Shown piece after piece: positions 40,437 through 48,625 of a DNA stretch of 64,000 nucleotides. Origin of the DNA: UBA4416 sp038327195. GTDB lineage: Bacteria; Bacteroidota; Bacteroidia; B-17B0; Aurantibacillaceae. The DNA lies in NCBI GenBank assembly GCA_038327195.1, contig JBBQKU010000001.1:62001-126000 (forward strand), in the 5' to 3' direction. How positions within the stretch are numbered: position 1 is the first letter of the stretch; each line of letters starts with the position of its first letter. The notes under the pieces were generated by a model, which saw nothing but the letters and a program-made list of their open reading frames with translations, did no database searches and was not told where the DNA came from. The position numbers were made by a program, and so were the translations under genes.

Positions 40437-41166
40437 GTTGTAAACTTTCTTTATTTAATTCAACCTTATACTGTTTTCCTTTTTCAATATCAAAATAGTT
40501 AAATATTGAATTATGTTTTTGAATATGTATTTGAGAAATACTTAATGTTCTTAAATCTCCTTTGCCTTTCATTAAAATATCTTCATTTACATTTAATCCA
40601 TGCTTCCTGTTATGAAAATTTAAAATCATTCTATCCTCAAAATCTTGATGTTTATCAATCCATGTGTTAAATAAAAATTGACGAGCTTCTTGAATAGATG
40701 GAGCGTACAAAGTTGCGGAAGACCATATTTGATTATCTGTATGAGATAGTTTTTTTAAATGTTTTTTATTTCCGTCCCATCTTAATTCATAAAATGAATT
40801 TAATATATCTCCTTGATAATCTAATGTTAGTAAAGTAAATGGCTCAACATTATTTAAATCAACACTATCGCAAAATTCAGCAGCTGTATTATAATTAAAG
40901 CTTTCTAAAAGAATAAGTCCGCGACTTCTATTATACTTTTTTTCTTTTTGATGATTTACAAAAGCACCATTTAATAGACATGCTGTTTTTCCAATATTAT
41001 CTGAAGCTATCCATGTGCCTCCTGCTAATTTATCTTTTGGGAAAACTAAATCAATTCCAGCAACATTATATGTTTTTGGCGGTATCGTTGCACGACTTAC
41101 CTTTTCATCTCTACTAGATGTAAAGTAAAAGCCTTCACTTGTTGGTATAAAAGTTACTGTGCACAT
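40429..41166 (-). CDS. NRDE/TANGO2-family protein
   Basis: 245 residues. Begins MCTVTFIPTSEGFYFTSSRDE, the NRDE signature (here SRDE) with the family's Cys at position 2, followed by GGTWIASDNIGKTACLLNG. TANGO2/NRDE proteins have an Ntn-hydrolase-like fold and unclear function; human TANGO2 has been tied to heme or lipid handling. Cytoplasmic. It overlaps DinB upstream by 13 bases and the DUF6695-like gene downstream by 8. Confidence 0.88.
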   Translation of the reverse strand: MCTVTFIPTSEGFYFTSSRDEKVSRATIPPKTYNVAGIDLVFPKDKLAGGTWIASDNIGKTACLLNGAFVNHQKEKKYNRSRGLILLESFNYNTAAEFCDSVDLNNVEPFTLLTLDYQGDILNSFYELRWDGNKKHLKKLSHTDNQIWSSATLYAPSIQEARQFLFNTWIDKHQDFEDRMILNFHNRKHGLNVNEDILMKGKGDLRTLSISQIHIQKHNSIFNYFDIEKGKQYKVELNKESLQRA

Positions 41167-41660
41167 ATTCTAATATGTCTAATGGTTGAAGGAGCAAAGC
41201 CAAAAGTATCATTAACTAAAGAGGTTAATTGCATTTCGGTAATAGCGACTTTTATTAATGCTTGATGATGAATACTGTGCTCTAAATTATAAGCTAATTC
41301 TCTGTAAAATGAGGATTGAATTAATTGAACTTCTTCATTCTCAGAAGTTGAATAATTAGCAATAAAAGTTATTGAAAAATCCCCCTTTACTTCAAGTAAA
41401 GCGTTTATGATGGTATCAATTGTTTTGGATGCAAAATGAATGTCTGTTTCTAATTTTAAGTCTCTTTGACGAGCATCGTAATTAACTTCTTTACTTGTTT
41501 CGCCTTTAAATAAACATTGATAAAACTCCAAAATATGCCTTACGTGTTGCCCGATAGAGGCATCCGTTAAAATTTCTAATTTACGGCCGTATTGTTCTTG
41601 AGACAAGCCTTTTAAAAGGTCATTGATTTCAATAAGGTTTTTGATGATGTGTCCAGTCAT
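41154..41660 (-). CDS. DinB-like four-helix protein
   Basis: 168 residues, four amphipathic helices and the spaced His residues of the DinB/YfiT metal site: IGQHVRHILEFYQCLF near residue 35 and LEHSIHHQALIKVAI near 135. These bind nickel or zinc in relatives, several of which are thiol (bacillithiol or mycothiol) transferases. That would fit the thiol genes downstream, but the substrate is not shown here. It lies 35 bases after DUF4833 with no terminator visible, and overlaps NRDE. Confidence 0.83.
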   Translation of the reverse strand: MTGHIIKNLIEINDLLKGLSQEQYGRKLEILTDASIGQHVRHILEFYQCLFKGETSKEVNYDARQRDLKLETDIHFASKTIDTIINALLEVKGDFSITFIANYSTSENEEVQLIQSSFYRELAYNLEHSIHHQALIKVAITEMQLTSLVNDTFGFAPSTIRHIRICAQ

Positions 41661-41695
41661 AATCTATTATTTAAAAATTGTGCTTTTAATTATAC

Positions 41696-42259
41696 TTAGG
41701 GCTTTATAATTTCAATTACTTCTGATAAAGTACTAGGATCATTACCTTTTACTTCTGCATACTTCACATTAGGAACCCAAAATGTGCCGCCTTCAATTTT
41801 CACACAAATATTATTCAAAATAGTAAATTTATCATTAATGTTACTGTAAACATGATATTTATTATCAACGAGTGATTTCAATAGATAAAATTGTTTTTTA
41901 TGGTAAGAAACAAATGAAAACGAAAATGACTTTTTTTCTTTATCGATTTCTTTTGTAGTTACTCCATATGCAAAGTTTTTTTGAATATAAGTTAATTGGT
42001 CTACTTTACCTCCTTGCGAATACTTAATCCAATATGCTTTAATCGGTTCTTTTTCGTTTAAATTACCTTCAGCGTCTTCATTTAAAGTATATACTATTGT
42101 GTTTTCGTTGATTGTACGTTGCACATAAAACAACATATTATATACACCTAATGGAATAGGTAAGTTTATGTCTTTTTTATTGAAACTTGATTTAAATGAT
42201 GATGTTGTAAATAATACAAACATTAAAAACACTATATATTTTAAATCTATTTTTTTCAT
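41696..42259 (-). CDS. Exported DUF4833-family protein
   Basis: 187 residues. Signal peptide (MKKIDLKYIVFLMFVLFTTS) and a body with the DUF4833 pattern: LGVYNMLFYVQRTINENTIV, PIKAYWIKYSQGGKVDQLTY and AYGVTTKEI. Periplasmic, function unknown. ECF-type promoter B lies 42 bases upstream of the start codon. Downstream DinB follows after 35 bases with no terminator seen, so this gene is probably the head of the long overlapping redox operon. Confidence 0.85.
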   Translation of the reverse strand: MKKIDLKYIVFLMFVLFTTSSFKSSFNKKDINLPIPLGVYNMLFYVQRTINENTIVYTLNEDAEGNLNEKEPIKAYWIKYSQGGKVDQLTYIQKNFAYGVTTKEIDKEKKSFSFSFVSYHKKQFYLLKSLVDNKYHVYSNINDKFTILNNICVKIEGGTFWVPNVKYAEVKGNDPSTLSEVIEIIKP

Positions 42260-42300
42260 TTATTGATTAATAAAAATTAATTTCTTGAATCTTATATAAT

Positions 42301-42331
42301 GATAGTCACCATTGAATACGAAACCTTACAA
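42301..42331 (-). promoter_or_regulatory. ECF-type promoter motif B (DUF4833 / redox operon)
   Basis: Minus strand: TTGTAAGG (42331-42324), 15 bases, TGACTATC (42308-42301). It lies between the yceI stop and the DUF4833 start, which is where an internal promoter would be expected. Confidence 0.7.
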
Positions 42332-42382
42332 AAAATGATAGATTTTAATAAAATAAAACATATCTACTTGATTTATAATATA

Positions 42383-42940
42383 TTAATAAACTATTTTAAA
42401 TGTTACGTCAATTGTCTTTGCAATGTTTTTAGATGGTTTACCTTTTTCAAAAGCAATTTTATAATCTGCTAATACAATTTTTAATTTTGTGTCAACTGTT
42501 ACAACTCCATTTTTAACTGTAACTGTCCCTTTTTCATGCACTGGATTTGTAGTTTCTTTAATTGTCATTTCGCCAGTTACAGTAGCATTATAAACTCCAT
42601 CTTTTGAAAAATTAATATCCTTAAGGTTTGTGATTTTACCTTTAAATTTGGCTTTTGGAAATGCTTTCGTGTCTAAAAATTTATCACTATTAAAGTGTTT
42701 TTGCATTAAGGCTTTTTTAAATTCAAAACTTTGCATTGGCACAGACACAATGACATCGCCAGTTTCCTTACTCAACGTTGCTGTTGAAGCAAAATTGTTT
42801 GCATTTATATCTTCTGCATCTGTATGCGAAAAAATATCTACTTGACTTTTTGTACTCACTAATTTATCATCGCTTTGTTTAAAGCTAAATAAACCTACTA
42901 ATACCGCTACTGCTACTATTGTTTTGAATCCTGTTTTCAT
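42383..42940 (-). CDS. YceI-family periplasmic protein
   Basis: 185 residues. Signal peptide (MKTGFKTIVAVAVLVGLFSF) then a YceI lipocalin-like barrel: VDIFSHTDAEDINANNF, VSVPMQSFEFKKALMQKHFN, AFPKAKFKGKITNLKDI and the C-terminal DVTFKIVY. YceI proteins bind isoprenoid-like lipids and are induced by envelope stress or base in other bacteria. It follows the OB-fold gene by 39 bases and so is probably transcribed from ECF-type promoter A. Confidence 0.92.
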   Translation of the reverse strand: MKTGFKTIVAVAVLVGLFSFKQSDDKLVSTKSQVDIFSHTDAEDINANNFASTATLSKETGDVIVSVPMQSFEFKKALMQKHFNSDKFLDTKAFPKAKFKGKITNLKDINFSKDGVYNATVTGEMTIKETTNPVHEKGTVTVKNGVVTVDTKLKIVLADYKIAFEKGKPSKNIAKTIDVTFKIVY

Positions 42941-42979
42941 AATGTTTGTTTTTTTTGTTTTTATATAATTATTTATTTT

Positions 42980-43447
42980 TTAATTTGAGATGTCACATTT
43001 TTCGAGGATTACATTTTCATATAATTCCATATCCGCATCGTAACCTGCACCTGAACGAATAATTCCTTTTATTTTTGTTTTATCCCCAATTTTTAATGCA
43101 GATGCATTGTTATTTGTTACCTGCATAAACGTGCAACTTACGCCTGCTTTTGCAGAATCTTCTTTTAGTAAAATAACTTTTTGATTATTCATGTCTGTAT
43201 CAATTTTACTTACAGTGCCATTGATGACAATTATTTTTGATTCGCCATTTTCGCCAAGGTATTTTGCATTGGCAGTTTTTTCATTAGTTATATATTCATT
43301 AACTAATGTTGTAGCACTAATCGAATAATCGGCTTTTTGAGCTTGAACATCCAAGTGGGGCATGTTCCATAAATAAAATACATAAGTGCCTCCGATTAAT
43401 CCGGCGCCTAAAAGGCTTAATAAAATAATTTTTGTTTTCTTTTTCAT
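42980..43447 (-). CDS. OB-fold membrane-anchored protein
   Basis: 155 residues. A single N-terminal transmembrane segment (IILLSLLGAGLIGGTYVFYL) anchors a periplasmic OB-fold domain of the tRNA_anti-like type: TTLVNEYITNEKTANAKYLG, then IIVINGTVSKID, VSCTFMQ and KIKGIIRSGAGYDADMEL. Comparable proteins in Bacteroidota sit next to yceI. ECF-type promoter A lies 25 bases upstream, making this the first gene of the OB-fold-yceI transcript. Function unknown; OB folds bind oligosaccharides or nucleic acid. Confidence 0.85.
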   Translation of the reverse strand: MKKKTKIILLSLLGAGLIGGTYVFYLWNMPHLDVQAQKADYSISATTLVNEYITNEKTANAKYLGENGESKIIVINGTVSKIDTDMNNQKVILLKEDSAKAGVSCTFMQVTNNNASALKIGDKTKIKGIIRSGAGYDADMELYENVILEKCDISN

Positions 43448-43471
43448 AAGTAATGTTTCTAGTTCTATATA

Positions 43472-43502
43472 GATAGTAGTAGAACATTTGAAAACCTTAC
43501 AA
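43472..43502 (-). promoter_or_regulatory. ECF-type promoter motif A (OB-fold / yceI)
   Basis: Minus strand: TTGTAAGG (43502-43495), 15 bases, CTACTATC (43479-43472), ending 25 bases before the OB-fold start codon. It sits just after the anti-sigma stop, so the sigma operon and its presumed targets are separately promoted. Confidence 0.7.
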
Positions 43503-43513
43503 GAAAATGATAA

Positions 43514-43789
43514 TTATTTTAAATTCTCATCAATTGCCCTCTGCATGCGGATTTTGGATGTATCAGAAAGTTTAATATTAGAAGAGTTATAAGTATTTAT
43601 ATGATTTAATTTTAAAACGTTTTCAATTAAAACACTTTGTTTTTGATAATCTGCACATTTACTGCACATCTTAAGATGCATACTCAATTGTAGTTTATCC
43701 ATGAACGATAAAGGCTTGCTATTTCCTTTTTCTACGAGAAATGTTGCTTTTTGACAAGACAACAATAATATGTGCATTAACTTTTTCAT
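43514..43789 (-). CDS. Small zinc-type anti-sigma factor
   Basis: 91 residues with no transmembrane segment. The central LSMHLKMCSKCADY carries the H-x3-C-x2-C signature of ZAS (zinc-binding anti-sigma) proteins of the RsrA/ChrR type, with further Cys earlier (LLSCQKATFL). The gene lies four bases after the ECF sigma gene, the standard partner arrangement. By analogy zinc or disulfide chemistry at these thiols would release the sigma factor; that is inference. The size matches the small soluble anti-sigma factors of this class. Confidence 0.85.
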   Translation of the reverse strand: MKKLMHILLLSCQKATFLVEKGNSKPLSFMDKLQLSMHLKMCSKCADYQKQSVLIENVLKLNHINTYNSSNIKLSDTSKIRMQRAIDENLK

Positions 43790-43793
43790 TTTA

Positions 43794-44378
43794 TTATGCT
43801 CTAAACCAGTTTTTTTCGAGGCAAGCTCTCAATTGCAATTTTGCTCTGTGAATGATTACCCAATAGTTAGTCGGCGTAATATTTAATTCCTTACAAACAA
43901 TTTCAGTTTCTTCCTCTTCCACTAATTTTAACAAAATTAATTGCTTCTGGCTTTCAGGTAATTTATCTATACAACTATTTAAGGCTGAGCCTAATTCCTT
44001 GTTTTCGATTGAATACGAATGATCGTTACCCCAGTTTTTTGGCGCAGCATTTTCTTTCCAATCTCCATCTTCAGTAAAATAACTATCAATAAACGAATCT
44101 TCTACATTACCCAATTTAGAATTTGATATTTCATATTTGGTAGAAGCTTTTCGATAATGGTCGGCTATTTTAAATTTCAGAATAGCGAATAACCAGGTTC
44201 TTTCAGAACTATTTCCTTTAAAATTTAATTGAGATTTTAGCCCCGCTAAAAATGTTTCCTGTACTAAATCTTCAGCTAAATCTGAATGCCCAGTTTTATT
44301 CATTGCATATCCAAATAACTCATCTGAATAAGTTTTAATCCAATTGTCGGGGTTTAGTATGTTTGAATCTTTAGACAC
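43794..44378 (-). CDS. ECF-type RNA polymerase sigma factor
   Basis: 194 residues. Region 2 is clear: YSDELFGYAMNKTGHSDLAE, DLVQETFLAGL, SERTWLFAILKFKIADHYRK. Region 4 has LPESQKQLILLKLVEEEE and an HTH with NITPTNYWVIIHRAKLQLRA. The two are separated by an ~60-residue linker rich in Asp/Ser, longer than usual. It is followed at once by the ZAS anti-sigma gene. I propose it reads the three TTGTAAGG-N15-NNACTAWC promoters in this window. Only a weak TATCTTTA-like -7 box lies upstream, so its own control is unclear; none of the three motifs precedes it. Confidence 0.93.
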   Translation of the reverse strand: MSKDSNILNPDNWIKTYSDELFGYAMNKTGHSDLAEDLVQETFLAGLKSQLNFKGNSSERTWLFAILKFKIADHYRKASTKYEISNSKLGNVEDSFIDSYFTEDGDWKENAAPKNWGNDHSYSIENKELGSALNSCIDKLPESQKQLILLKLVEEEETEIVCKELNITPTNYWVIIHRAKLQLRACLEKNWFRA

Positions 44379-44421
44379 AATAGCGCGGTAAAGATAAAAT
44401 AAATAATAAATTTTTTTTAAA

Positions 44422-44460
44422 AATAAAAAAACCCTGCAAATACTGTGATTTGCAGGGTTT
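44422..44460 (-). terminator. Terminator of the tRNA-Ser transcript
   Basis: Stem AAACCCTGCAAA (44429-44440) and TTTGCAGGGTTT (44449-44460) with an 8-base loop. On the minus strand a T-run follows. It lies 22 bases downstream of the tRNA and insulates it from the sigma gene. Confidence 0.88.
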
Positions 44461-44481
44461 TAGTTTTTAATGGTTGCCATT

Positions 44482-44569
44482 TGGCGGAGAAATAGGGATT
44501 CGAACCCCAGGAACCTCACGGTTCAACAGTTTTCAAGACTGCCGCAATCGACCACTCTGCCATTTCTCC
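44482..44569 (-). tRNA. tRNA-Ser (anticodon UGA)
   Basis: 88 bases including an encoded CCA end. The acceptor stem GGAGAAA pairs with TTTCTCC, followed by discriminator G and CCA. D-loop AGAGTGGTCGATTG; anticodon loop within CAGTCTTGAAAACTG gives UGA; a long variable arm (GTTGAACCGTGAGGTTC) marks a class II serine tRNA; T-arm GGGGTTCGAATCCC. Confidence 0.97.
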
Positions 44570-44664
44570 AGAGCGCGTAAAATTAGTATTTATTTTGTTA
44601 TACCACAATTTTTTTAGCATTTTTTTTAGTAAATTTATAAAAAGTTTACATCCCCTAAAATCTG

Positions 44665-44672
44665 TAAATTTG
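44665..44672 (+). promoter_or_regulatory. Putative -7 element for the GWxTD gene
   Basis: TAAATTTG fits TAnnTTTG and ends only five bases before the ATG at 44678, so the mRNA would be leaderless or nearly so. The match is to the -7 element only. Confidence 0.4.
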
Positions 44673-44677
44673 GTGCA

Positions 44678-46147
44678 ATGAAATTTATCTATGCTTCTTT
44701 AGTCCTGTTTTCTTCACTTATTAGTGTTTCAAACGTTACCGTTTATTTTAATTATGGTGTTTTTAACTCTATAAGCTCTAAATCTTTTTTGGAAACGTAT
44801 ATGACTATTTCTGGAAATAGTGTGAAATATGTCCCTAAATCTGGTGAACTTCAAGCAAGTGTTACTATATCTTGGCAAATTTCTAAAGGAACTGAAATAG
44901 TAAAAAAACTATCTTATAATTTATTAAGCCCTAAAACTAGCGATTCTTTAAATCTTCCTTCATTTATTGACACTCAGCGTTTTTTATTGCCAAATGGTGA
45001 TTATACGGTTGAATTTGAGATTATTGACAATGCTTTTCCAAACCAAAAGACAACACATTCAGAAAAAGTTAAAATTTTATTTAACCGAGATAAAAAAATT
45101 GATGCATCTGATATTCAAATTTTAGAATCTTTTTCTAAGAGTAATAACACGAGTAATTTTACAAAAAGTGGATTTGAATTAGTTCCATATACTATTAATT
45201 ACTTCCCAAAAAATAAAAATGCTTTGAAGTTTTATTTTGAAAGTTATAATGCTGATACATTACTAGGAACTAACTCAAAATTTGTATATACATATTATGT
45301 TGAAAATAGCGAAACACTTTCAAAACTCAATAAGTTAGCGGGATTTCAAAAACAGAAAGCTAATAAAGTAAATCCGTTACTAGGACAATTCGATATTACC
45401 TCTCTGCCTACAGGAAATTATAATCTTGTTATTGAATTAAGAGATTCTACAAACTTAATTCATTGTCAAAAAAAATGGTTTTTTCAGAGACAGAGTTTAG
45501 CAAAAGAACTTACAGAAATTGATTTAACAAATTCAATTGAAGTATTCTTTCATTCGTATCAAAGCACAGATAGCTTAAAGGATTTTATTGAATGTTTATG
45601 GCCAATATCTAGAACTGCTGAAAGAAATTGGCAACAAGTTCAAATTGAAAATAAGAATTATGTGAATATGCAAAATTATTTAATTGATTATTGGAAGGAT
45701 CAGGCTCGAGATACAATTGATCCATTTATTCTGTGGAAAAATTATTATAAGGAAGTATTAATTACTAAAGCGATGATGAAGTGTGGTAAGCAAAAAGGAT
45801 ACTATACAGACAGAGGAAGGGTTTATTTGCAATATGGCAAACCTGACCAGCGTAACCAAGTAAATAGTTCAGCAAATACATATCCTTATGAAATTTGGCA
45901 ATATTATAGATTATATGATAAAACCACGAAACATTTTTTTACAAATAAAAAATTTGTGTTTGTAAATTTTGGAATAGCGGATGATTGCTATGAATTGGTA
46001 TTTTCAGAAGTGAGAGGTGAAAAAAATGACCCAAACTGGAAATACAGATTAGTTAAACGAACGCAAAAACCAGCTAATGTTGATGATAATAAACCTGCTG
46101 AAACATATGGTAATAATTTTGACGACAATTTTCTTAATCCAAAATAG
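44678..46147 (+). CDS. GWxTD-domain protein
   Basis: 489 residues. Signal peptide (MKFIYASLVLFSSLISVSN), a beta-rich middle of alternating strands, and a C-terminal GWxTD-family domain (~310-489). The motif itself reads GYYTDRGRVYLQYGKPDQ, so GWxTD is GYYTD here, and FIECLWPISRTAERNWQQVQ and YPYEIWQYYRLYD are typical of the domain. Secreted or periplasmic; the role of the family is unknown. It lies three bases before the glycosyltransferase gene, so the pair is one transcript. Confidence 0.85.
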   Translation: MKFIYASLVLFSSLISVSNVTVYFNYGVFNSISSKSFLETYMTISGNSVKYVPKSGELQASVTISWQISKGTEIVKKLSYNLLSPKTSDSLNLPSFIDTQRFLLPNGDYTVEFEIIDNAFPNQKTTHSEKVKILFNRDKKIDASDIQILESFSKSNNTSNFTKSGFELVPYTINYFPKNKNALKFYFESYNADTLLGTNSKFVYTYYVENSETLSKLNKLAGFQKQKANKVNPLLGQFDITSLPTGNYNLVIELRDSTNLIHCQKKWFFQRQSLAKELTEIDLTNSIEVFFHSYQSTDSLKDFIECLWPISRTAERNWQQVQIENKNYVNMQNYLIDYWKDQARDTIDPFILWKNYYKEVLITKAMMKCGKQKGYYTDRGRVYLQYGKPDQRNQVNSSANTYPYEIWQYYRLYDKTTKHFFTNKKFVFVNFGIADDCYELVFSEVRGEKNDPNWKYRLVKRTQKPANVDDNKPAETYGNNFDDNFLNPK

Positions 46148-46150
46148 TAT

Positions 46151-47179
46151 ATGTTGAAAGATAAGATTGCTGTTGTTATTTTAAATTGGAATGGAAAATT
46201 ATTTTTACAACAATTTTTGCCAAACATTATAAAAAATAGTGATTTAGCAACTATATATATTGCGGATAATAATTCTACCGATGATAGCATTTCTTTTTTA
46301 GAATTAAATTATCCTGATATTAAAATAATAAAAAATAAAAAAAATTCGGGATTTGCTAAAGGATACAACGATGCATTAAAGCAAATTGATGCGGAGTATT
46401 TTGTTTTATTAAATTCTGATGTTGAAGTTTCTCCAAATTGGATTGAACCGATTATTGAATTAATGAATTCTGACATGAAAATATCTGCTTGTCAGCCAAA
46501 AATATTAGACTTTAAAGATAAAACACATTTCGAATATGCTGGAGCGGCTGGTGGATTTATAGATAAATTTGGTTATCCATTTTGTAGAGGAAGATTGTTT
46601 AATGATATTGAAAAAGATAATCACCAATATGAAGATGCCATTGAAATTTTTTGGGCAACTGGAGCTTGTATGTTTGTTAGAGTAAATGCATTTTGGGAAG
46701 TTGGAGGCTTTGATGAGGATTATTTTGCTCATATGGAAGAAATTGATTTGTGCTGGAGAATGAAAAATTTAGGATATAAAATTTTTGTGGAGCCAAAAGC
46801 TGTAGTTTATCACGTTGGCGGTGGAACATTAAATAAAATTAATCCCAAAAAAACATTTTTAAATTTTCGAAATAATTTAATTACTCTATTGAAAAATTCT
46901 GATTCTAAATTTTTGTTTTTGAAATTATTTTATCGAATGATACTAGATGGTGTTGCAGCGTATAAATTTTTATTTGAAGGAAATGGAAAGCATTTCTTAG
47001 CTGTTGCAAAGGCGCATTTTTGCTTTTATTTAATGCTACCTAATACTTTAAAAAAACGTGCAATCATGAAAAGTAAGACAGGGTTTCACTATACTAAAAA
47101 TTCGATTTTTCAATCGAATATTGTTTACTCACATTTTATTAAAGGAATTAAGATTTTTTCTGAAATTGAAAATAAATAG
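46151..47179 (+). CDS. Family 2 glycosyltransferase
   Basis: 342 residues, inverting GT-A enzyme that adds sugars from NDP-sugars to an acceptor. Begins IAVVILNWNGKLFLQQFLPN, with ADNNSTDDS, the DxD-like NSDVEVSPNW, GSGFAKGYNDALK (KNSGFAKGYN here), and the acceptor region GGFDEDYFAHMEEIDLCWRM typical of rhamnosyl- or other polysaccharide transferases. A C-terminal hydrophobic segment (FKSKAHFCFYLMLP-like) hints at membrane association. Acceptor unknown; surface polysaccharide is likely. Confidence 0.9.
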   Translation: MLKDKIAVVILNWNGKLFLQQFLPNIIKNSDLATIYIADNNSTDDSISFLELNYPDIKIIKNKKNSGFAKGYNDALKQIDAEYFVLLNSDVEVSPNWIEPIIELMNSDMKISACQPKILDFKDKTHFEYAGAAGGFIDKFGYPFCRGRLFNDIEKDNHQYEDAIEIFWATGACMFVRVNAFWEVGGFDEDYFAHMEEIDLCWRMKNLGYKIFVEPKAVVYHVGGGTLNKINPKKTFLNFRNNLITLLKNSDSKFLFLKLFYRMILDGVAAYKFLFEGNGKHFLAVAKAHFCFYLMLPNTLKKRAIMKSKTGFHYTKNSIFQSNIVYSHFIKGIKIFSEIENK

Positions 47180-47242
47180 TTACCTAAAAATTTGATATTA
47201 AGTAATTTCTTGAAGTAATTGTTGTCTTAAGTAATCTAACTT

Positions 47243-47701
47243 TTATTTATATCCAACCATAAAAACTGCGCAACCACTATATGATCCCGATTCTGTTGGA
47301 GGAACAATATAATCAACATATACGTGGCGTACTTTAGAGATTTCCCATTGTAATTCCTTTCTATCAATACCGCCATCTTTTGAGGAAAATAATAATTTAC
47401 GATTTTTAGAATCTTTATCTTTATTATAAATTTGAATTTCTACTGTTTTTGGCAATGCCTCTAACACAAATGCAAAACGATATTTTTCGCCAATAAACAA
47501 AGGAACTTCTACTTCTTTAATAGATTCTTTCTTTTTATAAATGATACGAGTTAATTCAGCACTATCATATTTGTAAGGGTCTAACGCATCTTTTGCTTTT
47601 TCTTTTAACGCTTTAGCATCACATAACACATCGCCCGATTGAAATGAAGTTGCACAAATTATAATTGCAAAACTTAAAAGTGTAAGTATTAATCTTTTCA
47701 T
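47243..47701 (-). CDS. Exported protein of unknown function
   Basis: 152 residues. Signal peptide (MKRLILTLLSFAIIICATSF) and a beta-rich body: LDPYKYDSAELTRIIYKKKE, FIGEKYRFAFVLEALPKTVE and a Tyr-rich C-terminus VYVDYIVPPTESGSYSGCAV. I do not recognise the family. It follows the lipoprotein at 47720 after 18 bases on the same strand and probably shares its transcript and that of the S41 protease. Confidence 0.7.
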   Translation of the reverse strand: MKRLILTLLSFAIIICATSFQSGDVLCDAKALKEKAKDALDPYKYDSAELTRIIYKKKESIKEVEVPLFIGEKYRFAFVLEALPKTVEIQIYNKDKDSKNRKLLFSSKDGGIDRKELQWEISKVRHVYVDYIVPPTESGSYSGCAVFMVGYK

Positions 47702-47719
47702 GTTTCTTAATTTTAAATG

Positions 47720-48598
47720 TTAATTAACCATTTTAGTTCTCAATGTTTTCACTAAATCAGTAACCGATTTAACTTCAGCATCTGAAAATTTCATTGTTGC
47801 AAAATCCATATCCTCATCTTTTTCTAAAGCCGTTTTAACTGATGGAATTGAATTAAAAGCATCATTAATTGATGTAATTTCAGAAAGTAAATCTCTTATC
47901 TCATCTTCCTTTGATTTATTTGCTTCTAAAGCTTTTATAATAGTTGGAGCAAATAATAGTTGTTCGCAAAACCCAGCTAATACTTTTTTGTTTTTTTCTT
48001 TTAAATATGATTCTCCAGCTATGTTTAAACTTTCAATCCAAGCTCCAGCAAAAGCAATTAATGTAATATGTTTTTGTTTATTTTGTTCAAATAACATATC
48101 TGTTTTTAATTGAACATTAGATACAATTTTTATTAAAGTATCTTCATTACTAATGTTTTTATCAAAACGCTCAGCAAGATTATCACTTTCAAAAGCCTGA
48201 TTTAATCCTAAAAAAGAGCCCATTTCTTTTAAAGCTTTAAGGTATTGTTTTGATTCTTGATATTTTTTATTAAATAAACAATTTGCTAAATCAGAACTAT
48301 AAACTCCAAAATTAATTGCACGTTTATAATTGCTAGTATTATATTTTTTAACATTTTCAATACTATTTAACACGCTTGCATTATACTTTGCTCCTGATTT
48401 TCTTGACACATAAGCAATTTGTAAGGCAGATGGTAAGTTGTATGATACCTCTTCCTGTTCAACTTCTACCTTATCTGTTGAAACTTTAACAGTGTCTACT
48501 ATTTCTTCTGTATTTTTTTCATCATTTGATACATTATTGCATCCTGCTAAAAGGATTGAACATAATGCTATAGAAACTGAGCCAATTTTTTTTATCAT
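47720..48598 (-). CDS. Lipoprotein of unknown function, paralogue of 34908-35771
   Basis: 292 residues. Lipobox SILLAGC followed by an Asp/Glu/Lys/Val-rich tether. The body resembles the lipoprotein at 34908: INFGVYSSDLANCLFNKKYQ, LGLNQAF, and FAGAWIESLNIAGESYL with an equivalent FAGSWIESLYL in the other. The relation is clear over ~200 residues in block order and spacing. Likely helical and periplasmic; function unknown. It lies 27 bases after the S41 protease gene. Confidence 0.8.
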   Translation of the reverse strand: MIKKIGSVSIALCSILLAGCNNVSNDEKNTEEIVDTVKVSTDKVEVEQEEVSYNLPSALQIAYVSRKSGAKYNASVLNSIENVKKYNTSNYKRAINFGVYSSDLANCLFNKKYQESKQYLKALKEMGSFLGLNQAFESDNLAERFDKNISNEDTLIKIVSNVQLKTDMLFEQNKQKHITLIAFAGAWIESLNIAGESYLKEKNKKVLAGFCEQLLFAPTIIKALEANKSKEDEIRDLLSEITSINDAFNSIPSVKTALEKDEDMDFATMKFSDAEVKSVTDLVKTLRTKMVN

Positions 48599-48625
48599 TT
48601 TTGTTTTTTTTATAAATTTACAATT

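Noticed and set aside
47571..47579. A second coding-region TTGTAAGG match.
   Set aside because: It is inside the exported-protein gene at 47243, without the second box, so it is treated as chance.
48418..48426. A further TTGTAAGG-like match considered as an ECF promoter box.
   Set aside because: It lies inside the coding sequence of the lipoprotein at 47720, on the plus strand, and has no ACTA block at the right distance.
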